A DNA stretch of 64,000 nucleotides from JAOUJD01 sp963726405 (GTDB lineage: Bacteria; Pseudomonadota; Gammaproteobacteria; Burkholderiales; Burkholderiaceae_F). The stretch is from NCBI GenBank assembly GCA_963726405.1, contig CAVSCF010000010.1:1-64000 (forward strand), given 5' to 3'. Both the position numbers and the translations under genes were made by a program. Below are positions 45,711 to 53,824 of this stretch, one piece after another. A model generated the notes under the pieces. That model saw only the letters and a list, made by a program, of their open reading frames with translations. It made no database searches and had not been told where the DNA came from. The stretch's first letter is position 1. Every line of letters begins with the position of its first letter.

Positions 45711-46203
45711 TCAGAAAATGCCGGCGGCCAGGCCGGCGGCGAGTGCCGCTCCCAGTTCACGCGCCCGGGCCAGGTCGTCGTCGGGCACGGTCTTCGAAGC
45801 CCGAATGGCTTCCGGTGTCTGCGCGCCGTTGCGGACGATGATCGGCGGCGCGATCTTCCTTCAGCCGCAGGCCGGTGGCGATGCGCTGCAGCTGGCGGGC
45901 GGCGCCCGCGCCGTCGGTGCCGGCGGCAATGAGCGCGGCATAGGGCCGGCCGTTCACGCGCTCGAGAGCGTCGTAGTAGATCCGGTCGAAGAAATCCTTC
46001 ATCAGGCCGGCCATCGAGGCGAGGTTCTCCGGTGTCGCGAAGACGTAGCCGTCGGCGGCGAGCACATCGGCCGACGTCGCGTCGGGGGCGTGCATCAGCC
46101 GCGCGTCGATCTCGCGCTCGCTGGCGGCGCCGGCCACCGCCGCACGGGCGAGCTGCTCGGTCGCCCCGGTCATCGAGTGATAGACGACGAGCAGGTGCTT
46201 CAT
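45711..46203 (-). pseudogene. Flavodoxin/NAD(P)H-FMN reductase-like protein, one frameshift
   Basis: A flavodoxin-fold protein. It starts MKHLLVVYHSMTGATEQLA, an FMN phosphate-binding loop, and continues YVFATPENLASMAGLMKDFFDRIYY. After GLRLKE (near 45858) one extra base shifts the frame; correcting it gives IAPPIIVRN ... GAALAAGLAAGIF to a stop at 45711. Corrected length is about 163 residues. It overlaps the mtfA stop by 4 bp (ATGA), so the two were one transcript. Confidence 0.8.
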
Positions 46204-47039
46204 GGCTTCGCGCGCGCGACCGGATCCTGGCGGAAGAACCGGGCGAGGAGCGCGTACCAGTCCGGAAACGCGCGCTGCAGCGCGTTGGGGTCGACGAAGA
46301 ACGCTTCGCTGGTCACCGCGAAGAACTCGGCTTCGTCGTGCGCGGCATAGGGATCGAAGGGCAGGTGCGCGTAGAAGCGGTCGGCCTCCTCGCTGTCCGG
46401 ATCGACGCCCTCCGGCAACTCCGATTCGATGAGGTCGAGTTCGGCCAGGAAGCGCTCGAACGTGTCCTCCAGGGCGTCGTTCCACTGCCGCGGATCGAGG
46501 CCTTCGTGCAGCGCTGGGGAAAACGGCGGGCAGCCGTCCGCTTCACCGTCGAGCAGGTCGATCTTGTGCACGAACTCGTGGATCACGACGGAGTAGGCCG
46601 AACCGGCGTCGGTCGTGCTGCGTTGCGCGTCTTCCCACGACAGCAGCAGCGGGCCGCCCTCCCAGGCTTCCCCGGTGATCGGCTCGACGTACTCGTGCAT
46701 GACGCCGTCCTCGTCGGCAAGGCGGCGCGGCACGAGGAATTCGCCCGGATAGACGATGATGCTTGACCAGCCGCGGTACCACTCGAGGCCGAGGTTCAGG
46801 ATCGGCAGGCACGCCTGCACCGCGATGCTGACCTGCATTTCCGCGGTCAGTTCGAGCTCGCCGGCGGCCGACATCTCCTTGTCGGCGAGCAGCCGGCTCG
46901 CCAGCTCGCGCAGTCGTCCAGCTTCGGCTGGCGTGAGCTTCCCGGTGCACGGGAAGGCGGACACCGCACCGGTCCACAGGTCGTCGGGAATGGCGACGGT
47001 GTTGGATCGCGTGAAGCGGCCAAGCAGGGTCTTCAGCAT
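46200..47039 (-). CDS. mtfA: MtfA-type zinc peptidase / Mlc titration factor
   Basis: A 279-residue cytosolic zinc peptidase. The HEFVH motif (H154, E155, H158, followed by KIDLLDG) is the metal site; blocks VSIAVQACLPILNLGLEWY and GPLLLSWEDAQRST are family-typical. In enterobacteria MtfA binds the Mlc repressor and affects glucose uptake; whether Mlc exists here is unknown. Divergent from relA. Confidence 0.93.
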   Translation of the reverse strand: MLKTLLGRFTRSNTVAIPDDLWTGAVSAFPCTGKLTPAEAGRLRELASRLLADKEMSAAGELELTAEMQVSIAVQACLPILNLGLEWYRGWSSIIVYPGEFLVPRRLADEDGVMHEYVEPITGEAWEGGPLLLSWEDAQRSTTDAGSAYSVVIHEFVHKIDLLDGEADGCPPFSPALHEGLDPRQWNDALEDTFERFLAELDLIESELPEGVDPDSEEADRFYAHLPFDPYAAHDEAEFFAVTSEAFFVDPNALQRAFPDWYALLARFFRQDPVARAKP

Positions 47040-47101
47040 CCGGCGATTGTGCCGCAGCGAGCGCGGCTCCCTATAATTTCCCCTCGACGTCTCTGCCCTT
47101 G

Positions 47102-49255
47102 ATGCCCGCCTCCCACACCACTGCCGACCCGTCGGTGCCCGCCGACGCCGGCGGGGCCGGCTTCGACCTCGTTCGCACGCGTTCGCTTGTCGAGCCTCTG
47201 TATCAGGACCGCACGCTGCGCACCGGCGAGCCTTTCCTGTCCCACGCCGAAGGCATCGCGGGCATCGTCGGCACGCTGCGCTCGGATCCCGACCTGCTCG
47301 CCGCTGCGTACCTGTTCGGCGTCTACGACGTCCTGCGCGAGCCCGACGAGTGGCTGCGGTCGCGCTTCGGCACGGCCGTCGCGCAGCTCGTGGCCGACCT
47401 GCGCCAGCTCATGCGGCTGTCGGAGCTCACCCGCACGCAGGGCGACGGCGGCGGCAAGCTGCACGGTCTCGACGACCAGGCCGAAGCCTTGCGCCGCATG
47501 CTGCTCGCGATGGCCAACGACCTGCGGGTCGTGCTGCTGCGGCTGGCCTCGCGCCTGCAGACGCTGCGCTACTACGCGGCCACCCGGCACCCCGGTGCCG
47601 AAGCCTTTGCGCACGAGACGATGTCCCTCTATGCGCCGCTCGCCAACCGCCTCGGCATCTGGCAGATGAAGTGGGAACTCGAGGACCTGGCATTCCGCTT
47701 CCTCGAGCCCGACACCTACAAGCAGGTGGCGCGGCTGCTGGAGGAGAAGCGGGTCGAGCGCGAGGCGTTCATCGCGAACGCACTCGAACGCGTTCGGACG
47801 ATGCTGAAGGACGCCGGCATCGAGGGCGAAGTGTCGGGCCGGCCCAAGCACATCTACAGCATCGTCAGCAAGATGCGCACGAAGAGCCTGGCCTTCGACC
47901 AGCTCTTCGACGTGCGCGGCCTGCGCGTGATCGTCGACGAGCTCGCCCAGTGCTACCAGGTGCTGTCGCTCGTGCACGAGGCGTGGAGTCCGATCGCAAG
48001 CGAGTACGACGACTACATCGCGCGGCCCAAGCCCAACGGGTATCAGTCCCTGCACACCGTGGTGGGCGACGAGGCCGGGCGCACGCTCGAGATCCAGATC
48101 CGCACACGCGCCATGCATGAGTTCGCCGAACTCGGGATCGCCGCGCACTGGCGATACAAGGAAGGTGGAAAGGCGCACGCGACCGACGAGCAGCGCGTCG
48201 CGTGGCTGCGGCAACTGCTGGCATGGCGCGACGAGGTCGAGCCGCCGCCACAGGCCACCGGCGGGCAGCGGGACGACAGGATCTACGTCCTCACGCCGCA
48301 GGCGCGCGTGGTCGAACTGCCGGCCGGCGGCACGCCGATCGACTTCGCGTATCACATCCACTCCGAGCTCGGCCATCGCTGCCGCGGCGCGAAGGTCAAT
48401 GGCGCGATGGTCACGCTCAACACGCCGCTGGCGAACGGGCAGACGGTCGAGGTGATCGCCGCGAAGACGGGCGGGCCGAGCCGCGACTGGCTCAATACCG
48501 AGCTCGGCTTCCTGAAGAGCGCGCGGTCGAAGGCGAAGGTGCGCCAGTGGTTCAACGCGCTGGAACTGGAGCAGTCGGTCGCGACCGGCCGCGAGCTGGT
48601 CGAGAAGGAACTGCAGCGTCTGGGCAGGACCGCGGTGAAACTCGACGACCTCGCGAAGCGCCTGGGCTTCGACAAGGTCGACGACCTGTGCGCCGCGGCG
48701 ACCAAGGAGGAGTTCAGCCTGCGCTCCATCGAGCAGGCGCTGGCGCCGGTCGTTCCGGAGCCCGAGCCGACGCCTTCGCTGCTGGTCGGCAAGCCGCGCG
48801 ACACTCCGGCCGGCCGGGGCAAGGTGCTGGTCGTCGGGGTCGATTCGCTGCTGACGCAGCTCGGCCGTTGCTGTCGGCCGGCGCCGCCCGATGAGATCGT
48901 GGGCTACGTCACCCGTGGGCGGGGGGTGTCGATCCACCGCACCAGCTGCTCCAACCTGCTGGCACTGACGCAGCGCGAACCGGAACGGGTGGTCGAAGTG
49001 GCCTGGGGCAAGGAGCCCAACGCCGTCTATCCGGTGGAACTGCTGGTGATGGCGCAGGACCGGCAGGGCCTCTTGCGCGATATCTCCGAAGTCTTCGCCC
49101 GCGAGAAGATCAACGTCATCGGGGTGAACACGAGCAGTGCGAAGGGCGAAGCGCGCATGCTCTTCACCGTCGAGGTGGGCAGCGCCGCGGACGCCAGTCG
49201 CGTGCTGGCGCTGGTCCGCGAAGTCAGGGGCGTATTCGCGGTGCGGCGCCGATAA
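47102..49255 (+). CDS. relA: (p)ppGpp synthetase RelA
   Basis: Ribosome-linked alarmone synthetase. It has 717 residues. The N-terminal hydrolase domain lacks the HD metal motif (YLFGVYD where SpoT has HD), so it is synthesis-only. The synthetase domain has EYDD (RelA-type EXDD) in SEYDDYIARPKPNGYQSLHT. TGS (ITYVLTPQARVVELPAGGTPIDFAYHIH region), zinc-finger and C-terminal ACT (DRQGLLRDISEVFAREKINV) domains follow. The ATG at 47102 is preferred over the preceding TTG. A TATAAT lies at 47072-47077, with a poorly spaced TTGTGC -35. Confidence 0.96.
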   Translation: MPASHTTADPSVPADAGGAGFDLVRTRSLVEPLYQDRTLRTGEPFLSHAEGIAGIVGTLRSDPDLLAAAYLFGVYDVLREPDEWLRSRFGTAVAQLVADLRQLMRLSELTRTQGDGGGKLHGLDDQAEALRRMLLAMANDLRVVLLRLASRLQTLRYYAATRHPGAEAFAHETMSLYAPLANRLGIWQMKWELEDLAFRFLEPDTYKQVARLLEEKRVEREAFIANALERVRTMLKDAGIEGEVSGRPKHIYSIVSKMRTKSLAFDQLFDVRGLRVIVDELAQCYQVLSLVHEAWSPIASEYDDYIARPKPNGYQSLHTVVGDEAGRTLEIQIRTRAMHEFAELGIAAHWRYKEGGKAHATDEQRVAWLRQLLAWRDEVEPPPQATGGQRDDRIYVLTPQARVVELPAGGTPIDFAYHIHSELGHRCRGAKVNGAMVTLNTPLANGQTVEVIAAKTGGPSRDWLNTELGFLKSARSKAKVRQWFNALELEQSVATGRELVEKELQRLGRTAVKLDDLAKRLGFDKVDDLCAAATKEEFSLRSIEQALAPVVPEPEPTPSLLVGKPRDTPAGRGKVLVVGVDSLLTQLGRCCRPAPPDEIVGYVTRGRGVSIHRTSCSNLLALTQREPERVVEVAWGKEPNAVYPVELLVMAQDRQGLLRDISEVFAREKINVIGVNTSSAKGEARMLFTVEVGSAADASRVLALVREVRGVFAVRRR

Positions 49256-49282
49256 GCGGCCCGCCGATCCCGTTGGCGCTGC

Positions 49283-49291
49283 TGATATACT
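49283..49291 (+). promoter_or_regulatory. Extended -10 promoter of tRNA-Val
   Basis: TG-A-TATACT, an extended -10 element, 12 bp before the tRNA. No good -35 is seen. It may also drive thrS by read-through. Confidence 0.55.
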
Positions 49292-49303
49292 TCTTTCCTT
49301 TCA

Positions 49304-49379
49304 GGCGCGTAGCTCAGCTGGTTAGAGCACCACCTTGACATGGTGGGGGTCGTTGGTTCGAGTCCAATCGCGCCTACCA
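49304..49379 (+). tRNA. tRNA-Val (GAC)
   Basis: 76-nt cloverleaf: acceptor GGCGCGT/ACGCGCC-type pairing with GCGCC, D-loop AGCTCAGCTGGTTAGAGC, anticodon stem CCACC/GGTGG with loop TTGACAT (anticodon GAC), T-loop GGTTCGAGTCC, encoded CCA at 49377-49379. It lies 25 bp upstream of the thrS leader peptide region. Confidence 0.96.
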
Positions 49380-49404
49380 GACAAAGCAGACGAAAGGCCG
49401 AACC

Positions 49405-49437
49405 ATGACGTTCCGAACTACGTTTACAGGCAGTTAA
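49405..49437 (+). CDS. thrL: Threonine-rich leader peptide of thrS
   Basis: A 10-codon ORF reading M T F R T T F T G S stop (ATG 49405, TAA 49435-49437). Four of ten residues are Thr, including consecutive ACT-ACG. A GAAAGG ribosome site sits at 49392-49397. Its position, between a protector stem arm and a terminator directly before thrS, is that of an attenuation leader peptide. Too short for conservation analysis by eye; the Thr enrichment matching the downstream enzyme is the main evidence. The gene symbol is used by analogy only. Confidence 0.75.
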   Translation: MTFRTTFTGS

Positions 49438-49466
49438 GCCCCCGAACGAGTTCGCCTTTCGATGGA

Positions 49467-49497
49467 AAAAGTGCGGCCTCGACCGCACTTTTTTTTT
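49467..49497 (+). terminator. Intrinsic terminator in the thrS leader
   Basis: 10-bp stem AAAAGTGCGG/CCGCACTTTT, loop CCTCGA, nine T's (49489-49497). It ends 13 nt before the thrS ATG, leaving no room for a separate promoter after it. Confidence 0.92.
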
Positions 49498-49510
49498 GCC
49501 GAGGAATTTC

Positions 49511-51436
49511 ATGGTCTCGATTCGATTGCCCGACGGCTCCAGCCGTTCCTACGACAACCCGGTGACGGTGGCGGAAGTGGCGGCCTCGATCGGTCCGGGC
49601 CTCGCCAAGGCGGCGGTGGCCGGCCGCGTCGACGGCAAGGTGGTGGACACGTCGCACCGCATCGAGCGGGACGCCGACGTGGCCATCGTCACGGAGCGCG
49701 ACACCGAGGGGCTCGAGGTGCTGCGTCACTCGGCGGCGCACCTGCTCGCCTACGCGGTCAAGGAGCTCTTCCCGGACGCGCAGGTGACGATCGGCCCGGT
49801 CATCGACAACGGCTTCTACTACGACTTCGCCTACAAGCGCGCCTTCACGCCCGAGGATCTCGAGGCCATCGAGAAGAAGATGGCGGAGCTCGCGAAGAAG
49901 GACGAGCCGGTCGTGCGCGAGGTGTGGAAGCGCGACGACGCCGTGAAGTTCTTCGAGTCCATCGGCGAGAGGTACAAGGCCGAGCTGATCGCGTCGATTC
50001 CGGCCAACGAGGACATCTCGCTGTATCGCGAGGGCGGCTTCATCGACCTCTGTCGCGGGCCGCACGTGCCGTCGACGGGCAAGCTCAAGGTCTTCAAGCT
50101 GATGAAGGTCGCGGGCGCGTACTGGCGCGGCGACAGCAACAACGAACAGCTGCAGCGCATCTATGGCACGGCCTGGGGCAAGAAGGAGGACCAGGACGCC
50201 TACCTGAAGATGCTGGAGGAGGCCGAGAAGCGCGACCACCGCAAGCTCGGCAAGGAACTCGATCTCTTCCATTTCCAGGAAGAGGCGCCGGGCCTGATCT
50301 TCTGGCATCCCAAGGGCTGGGCGATCTGGCAGGCGGTCGAGCAGTACATGCGGCAGGTCTACCGGGACAACGGCTACGACGAGGTCAAGGCGCCGCAGAT
50401 CCTCGACCGGTCGTTGTGGGAGAAGTCCGGGCACTGGGAGAAGTACCGCGAGAACATGTTCACGACCGAGTCGGAGAACCGGTACTACGCGCTCAAGCCC
50501 ATGAACTGCCCGGGCCATATCCAGATCTACAACGCGAACCTGCACAGCTACCGCGAACTGCCGCTGCGCTACGGCGAGTTCGGCGCCTGCCATCGCAACG
50601 AGTCGTCGGGCTCCCTGCACGGGCTGTTCCGGGTCCGCGGTTTCACCCAGGACGACGGCCACATCTTCTGCACGGAAGACCAGATCCAGGACGAGTGCGT
50701 GGCCTACACGTCATTGCTGCAGAAGGTCTACCGGGACTTCGGCTTCGAGCACATCCTCTACAAGGTGTCGACGCGTCCGGCGATGCGGATCGGCGCCGAC
50801 GAGGTCTGGGACAAGGCCGAAGCGGCCCTGATGGAGTCCCTGAAGCGCTCCGGGGTGGAGTTCACGATCTCGCCGGGCGATGGCGCCTTCTACGGTCCGA
50901 AGATCGAATACACGCTCAAGGACGCGATCGGCCGCGAGTGGCAGTGCGGCACCATGCAGGTCGATTTCTCCATGCCCGGCCGCCTGGGCGCCGAGTATGT
51001 GGCCGAGGACAACGCCCGCAAGACGCCCGTGATGCTGCACCGGGCGATCGTCGGGTCGATGGAGCGATTCATCGGCATGCTGATCGAAAACCACGCCGGG
51101 GCGATGCCGCCCTGGCTGGCCCCGATCCAGGTTTCGGTCGCCAATATCTCCGAAGGGCAGTCGGATTACGCGGCCGGCGTTGTCCAAACGCTGCAAAAAC
51201 AAGGATTTAGGGCTGAGGTGGATTTGCGTAACGAGAAGATCACCTATAAAATCCGCCAGCTTAGCCTGCAGAAAGTTCCGTTCATCCTCGTCGTCGGGGA
51301 GAAGGAAAAGCAGGCCGGCACGGTCGCCGTGCGAGCCCGTGGTGGCGTGGACCTTGGGGTGATGCCCCTGTCCGCATTCGCCGAACGTCTTTCCACCGAC
51401 GTTCGCGAGCGCCGCAACGCGGTTGGCGCGGCTTAG
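49511..51436 (+). CDS. thrS: Threonyl-tRNA synthetase
   Basis: Charges tRNA-Thr. 641 residues: TGS domain (VSIRLPDGSSRSYDNPVT), second editing domain with HSAAHLLAYAVKELF, class II core with zinc ligands (PMNCPGHIQIY, GACHRNESSG, and the late HRAIVGSMERFI region), and a C-terminal anticodon domain (ILVVGEKEKQAGTVAVR). The start ATG 49511 follows GAGGAA; an upstream TTG overlaps the terminator and is unlikely. First gene of thrS-infC-rpmI-rplT-pheS-pheT. Confidence 0.97.
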   Translation: MVSIRLPDGSSRSYDNPVTVAEVAASIGPGLAKAAVAGRVDGKVVDTSHRIERDADVAIVTERDTEGLEVLRHSAAHLLAYAVKELFPDAQVTIGPVIDNGFYYDFAYKRAFTPEDLEAIEKKMAELAKKDEPVVREVWKRDDAVKFFESIGERYKAELIASIPANEDISLYREGGFIDLCRGPHVPSTGKLKVFKLMKVAGAYWRGDSNNEQLQRIYGTAWGKKEDQDAYLKMLEEAEKRDHRKLGKELDLFHFQEEAPGLIFWHPKGWAIWQAVEQYMRQVYRDNGYDEVKAPQILDRSLWEKSGHWEKYRENMFTTESENRYYALKPMNCPGHIQIYNANLHSYRELPLRYGEFGACHRNESSGSLHGLFRVRGFTQDDGHIFCTEDQIQDECVAYTSLLQKVYRDFGFEHILYKVSTRPAMRIGADEVWDKAEAALMESLKRSGVEFTISPGDGAFYGPKIEYTLKDAIGREWQCGTMQVDFSMPGRLGAEYVAEDNARKTPVMLHRAIVGSMERFIGMLIENHAGAMPPWLAPIQVSVANISEGQSDYAAGVVQTLQKQGFRAEVDLRNEKITYKIRQLSLQKVPFILVVGEKEKQAGTVAVRARGGVDLGVMPLSAFAERLSTDVRERRNAVGAA

Positions 51437-51462
51437 TTTTTCAACGTTCGGAGAGTCAAACC

Positions 51463-51984
51463 ATCGCTAAAGATAGTGGCCACCGGCTCAACGGTGAAAT
51501 CAATGCGCCCGAGGTTCGCCTCGTCGGCATCGAAGGCGAAGCGCTCGGCGTGGTGAAGTTGCCCGATGCTTTCCGAATGGCCGAAGAAGCACAGGTTGAT
51601 CTGGTCGAGATTGCTCCCACCGCGGTGCCGCCCGTCTGTCGCTTGATGGACTACGGCAAGTTCAAGTACCAGGAGCAGAAGAAGGCCCACGAGGCGAAGC
51701 TCAAGCAGAAGCAGATTCAGATCAAGGAGGTCAAGTTCCGTCCCCAGACGGACGACAACGACTACCAGACGAAGCTGCGGAATCTTGTGCGGTTCCTCGA
51801 AGAGGGTGACAAGGCAAAGATCACGCTGCGGTTCCGGGGACGCGAGATGGCGCACCAGGAATTCGGCTACAAGCTGCTCGAGCGGCTGCGCGACGACCTC
51901 GTGCAGCTGTCGGTGGTGGAGTCGATGCCGCGCCTGGAAGGCCGCCAGATGGTGATGGTGCTGGCTCCGAAGAAGAAGAAGTAG
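51463..51984 (+). CDS. infC: Translation initiation factor IF-3, AUC start
   Basis: Prevents subunit joining and checks start codons. 173 residues if started at ATC 51463, giving IAKDSGHRLNGEINAPEVRLVG, the conserved N-terminus; the first GTG in frame (51547) would cut this off, and no ATG/GTG/TTG lies upstream in frame. Non-canonical starts let IF-3 repress its own translation, known in other bacteria with AUU. The C-terminal domain (VKFRPQTDDNDYQTKL, KITLRFRGREMAHQEFG) is complete. 26 bp after thrS. Confidence 0.93.
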   Translation: MAKDSGHRLNGEINAPEVRLVGIEGEALGVVKLPDAFRMAEEAQVDLVEIAPTAVPPVCRLMDYGKFKYQEQKKAHEAKLKQKQIQIKEVKFRPQTDDNDYQTKLRNLVRFLEEGDKAKITLRFRGREMAHQEFGYKLLERLRDDLVQLSVVESMPRLEGRQMVMVLAPKKKK

Positions 51985-51994
51985 GGTTTCGCGG

Positions 51995-52057
51995 CGACCG
52001 CCTCGCCTGCAGGTGCGGCGGTCGGTGCAGCAGGAGGCGGGAGCTGACGCTCCCGCC
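51995..52057 (+). promoter_or_regulatory. Two-hairpin leader before rpmI (candidate L20 control site)
   Basis: Hairpin 1: CGACCGCC (51995-52002) with GGCGGTCG (52017-52024). Hairpin 2: GGCGGGAGC-TGAC-GCTCCCGCC (52036-52057). Neither is followed by a U-run, so not terminators. The place, 73 bp before rpmI, is where L20 represses rpmI-rplT in other bacteria; the assignment is inferred. Confidence 0.5.
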
Positions 52058-52129
52058 AAAACAAGTGAAGGCGGGCCCCGAAGTCTCCGCGAGGAGCGCC
52101 TGCCGACATCAAAGAAAGGACGGCCAACG

Positions 52130-52327
52130 ATGCCGAAGATGAAGACGAAAAAGAGCGCTTCCAAGCGCTTCGAGATCCGCGCCAGCGGATCGATCAAGCG
52201 GGGACAGGCGTTCAAGCGCCACATCCTCACGAAGAAGACCACCAAGGCCAAGCGCCACCTGCGCGGTGCCGTCACGCTGCACGAAGCAGACGTGAAGTCG
52301 GTGCGTCGCATGATGCCGTACGGTTAA
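52130..52327 (+). CDS. rpmI: 50S ribosomal protein L35
   Basis: A 65-residue basic protein: MPKMKTKKSASKRF, then KRGQAFKRHILTKKT, ending RRMMPYG. Complete and typical. AAAGGACGG precedes the ATG. Translated with rplT 12 bp downstream. Confidence 0.97.
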   Translation: MPKMKTKKSASKRFEIRASGSIKRGQAFKRHILTKKTTKAKRHLRGAVTLHEADVKSVRRMMPYG

Positions 52328-52339
52328 GGGGAGACGACG

Positions 52340-52699
52340 ATGCCTAGAGTCAAACGTGGTGTAACGGCCCGCGCGCGTCACAAGAAAGTCATCGCCCAGG
52401 CCGCCGGCTTCACCCGGCGCCGCAATAACGTCTTCCGCGTTTCGAAGGAGGCGGTGATGAAGGCGGGGCAGTACGCCTACCGCGATCGCCGCAACAAGAA
52501 GCGCGTCTTCCGTGCCCTCTGGATCGCCCGCATCAACGCGGCGGTGCGCGAGCACGGCATCACCTACAGCGCATTCATCGCCGGGTTGAACAAGGCCGAG
52601 ATCGGGCTGGACCGCAAGGTTCTGGCCGACATGGCCGTGCTCGACAAGCCGGGTTTTGCGGCGGTCGTCGACAAGGTCAAGGCCACGCTCGCTGCTTGA
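52340..52699 (+). CDS. rplT: 50S ribosomal protein L20
   Basis: A 119-residue basic protein: MPRVKRGVTARARHKK start, YAYRDRRNKKRVFRALWIARINAA core, KAEIGLDRKVLADMA end. It assembles early on 23S rRNA and is the known repressor of its own operon in several bacteria, which makes the hairpins upstream of rpmI relevant. Confidence 0.97.
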   Translation: MPRVKRGVTARARHKKVIAQAAGFTRRRNNVFRVSKEAVMKAGQYAYRDRRNKKRVFRALWIARINAAVREHGITYSAFIAGLNKAEIGLDRKVLADMAVLDKPGFAAVVDKVKATLAA

Positions 52700-52739
52700 T
52701 GATTGCCTGAGGGCCGCCCACGCGGCCGATTGAAATCCG

Positions 52740-52776
52740 AACGGGGCCTGGCAACACGGCCCCGTTCTTTTTTCTT
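52740..52776 (+). terminator. Terminator between rplT and pheS
   Basis: 9-bp stem AACGGGGCC/GGCCCCGTT, followed by CTTTTTTCTT, ending 14 nt before pheS ATG. As with thrS, pheS expression must come from read-through or a promoter within the hairpin. No Phe-rich leader peptide is seen. Confidence 0.85.
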
Positions 52777-52789
52777 CAAGCCAAATCAC

Positions 52790-53809
52790 ATGTCTTCAGA
52801 CCTGGAACACCTGGTAGCCGAAGCGCGTGCGGCGTTCGCTGCGGTCTCGCAGCCCGCCGCGCTCGAGAACGAGAAGGCGCGCTTCCTCGGCAAGTCGGGC
52901 GCGATCACCGAGCGGCTCAAGGGCCTGGGCAAGCTCGCGCCCGACGAGAAGCGCGAGCAGGGCGCCCGCATCAACGCGGCCAAGGAGAGCATCGAACGGC
53001 TGCTGGCCGAACGACGCCAGGCGCTGGCCGATGCCCAGCTCGCCGAGCGCCTGTCGGCCGAGTCCATCGACGTGACGCTGCCGGGCCGCAAGCGCAGCCC
53101 CGGCGGCATTCATCCGGTGGCGCGCACCTGGATGCGCATCGAGGAGATCTTCCACTCGATCGGCTTCGACGTCGCCGACGGGCCCGAGATCGAGAACGAC
53201 TGGTTCAACTTCACGGCGCTCAACAGCCCCGAGAACCATCCGGCCCGCTCGATGCAGGACACGTTCTATGTCGACGCCGAAGACGCGCGCGGCAAGCCCT
53301 TGCTGCTGCGGACGCACACCAGCCCGATGCAGGTGCGCTACGCGCGCATGCACGCGCCGCCGATCAAGGTCATCGCGCTCGGGCGCACCTATCGCGTCGA
53401 CAGCGATGCCACGCACTCGCCGATGTTCCATCAGGTCGAGGGCCTGTGGATCGACGAGGACATCAGCTTCGCCGACCTGAAGGCGGTCTACACCGACTTC
53501 CTGCGCTGCTTCTTCGAGACGGACGACGTGGTCACGCGCTTCCGGCCGTCGTACTTCCCCTTCACCGAACCGTCGGCGGAGATCGACATGATGTTCACCA
53601 GCGGGCCGGGCAAGGGCAAGTGGCTCGAGATCTCCGGCTCCGGCCAGGTGCATCCGACGGTGGTCCGCAATTTCGGCCTGGACCCGGAGCGCTACATCGG
53701 GTTCGCGTTCGGCTCGGGCATCGAGCGACTCGCCATGCTGCGCTACGGCGTCGACGACCTGCGGATCTTCTTCGAGGGTGATCTGCGCTTCCTGCGGCAG
53801 TTCAATTAG
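52790..53809 (+). CDS. pheS: Phenylalanyl-tRNA synthetase alpha subunit
   Basis: Catalytic subunit of the alpha2-beta2 enzyme. 339 residues: N-terminal coiled coil (LENEKARFLGKSGAITERLKGLGK), then the class II core with GFDVADGPEIENDWFNF, motif 2 region (HTSPMQVRY, VIALGRTYRVD, HQVEGLWIDEDI) and motif 3 (GIERLAMLRYG). The ATG at 52790 matches the family start. Confidence 0.97.
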   Translation: MSSDLEHLVAEARAAFAAVSQPAALENEKARFLGKSGAITERLKGLGKLAPDEKREQGARINAAKESIERLLAERRQALADAQLAERLSAESIDVTLPGRKRSPGGIHPVARTWMRIEEIFHSIGFDVADGPEIENDWFNFTALNSPENHPARSMQDTFYVDAEDARGKPLLLRTHTSPMQVRYARMHAPPIKVIALGRTYRVDSDATHSPMFHQVEGLWIDEDISFADLKAVYTDFLRCFFETDDVVTRFRPSYFPFTEPSAEIDMMFTSGPGKGKWLEISGSGQVHPTVVRNFGLDPERYIGFAFGSGIERLAMLRYGVDDLRIFFEGDLRFLRQFN

Positions 53810-53824
53810 GAGGCGGAGACGGAC

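Larger units (their letters stand above)
49391..49497 (+). promoter_or_regulatory. Transcription attenuator of thrS
   Basis: Protector stem: 49391-49403 (CGAAAGGCCGAAC) pairs with 49450-49461 (GTTCGCCTTTCG), 12 bp with one bulge. Candidate antiterminator: GAG..CGC (49448-49455) with GCG..CTC (49474-49480), which would consume the 5' arm of the terminator. Terminator: 49467-49497. With threonyl-tRNA scarce, ribosomes stalled on the leader's Thr codons would cover the first arm, freeing the second for antitermination. The exact alternative pairing is inferred. Confidence 0.7.

Noticed and set aside
52739..52790. Phe-rich stretch (SFFFKPNH) just upstream of pheS as a pheL-like leader
   Set aside because: The Phe codons come from the U-run of the terminator, and the reading frame is the open frame of pheS itself, not a separate start-stop leader ORF.
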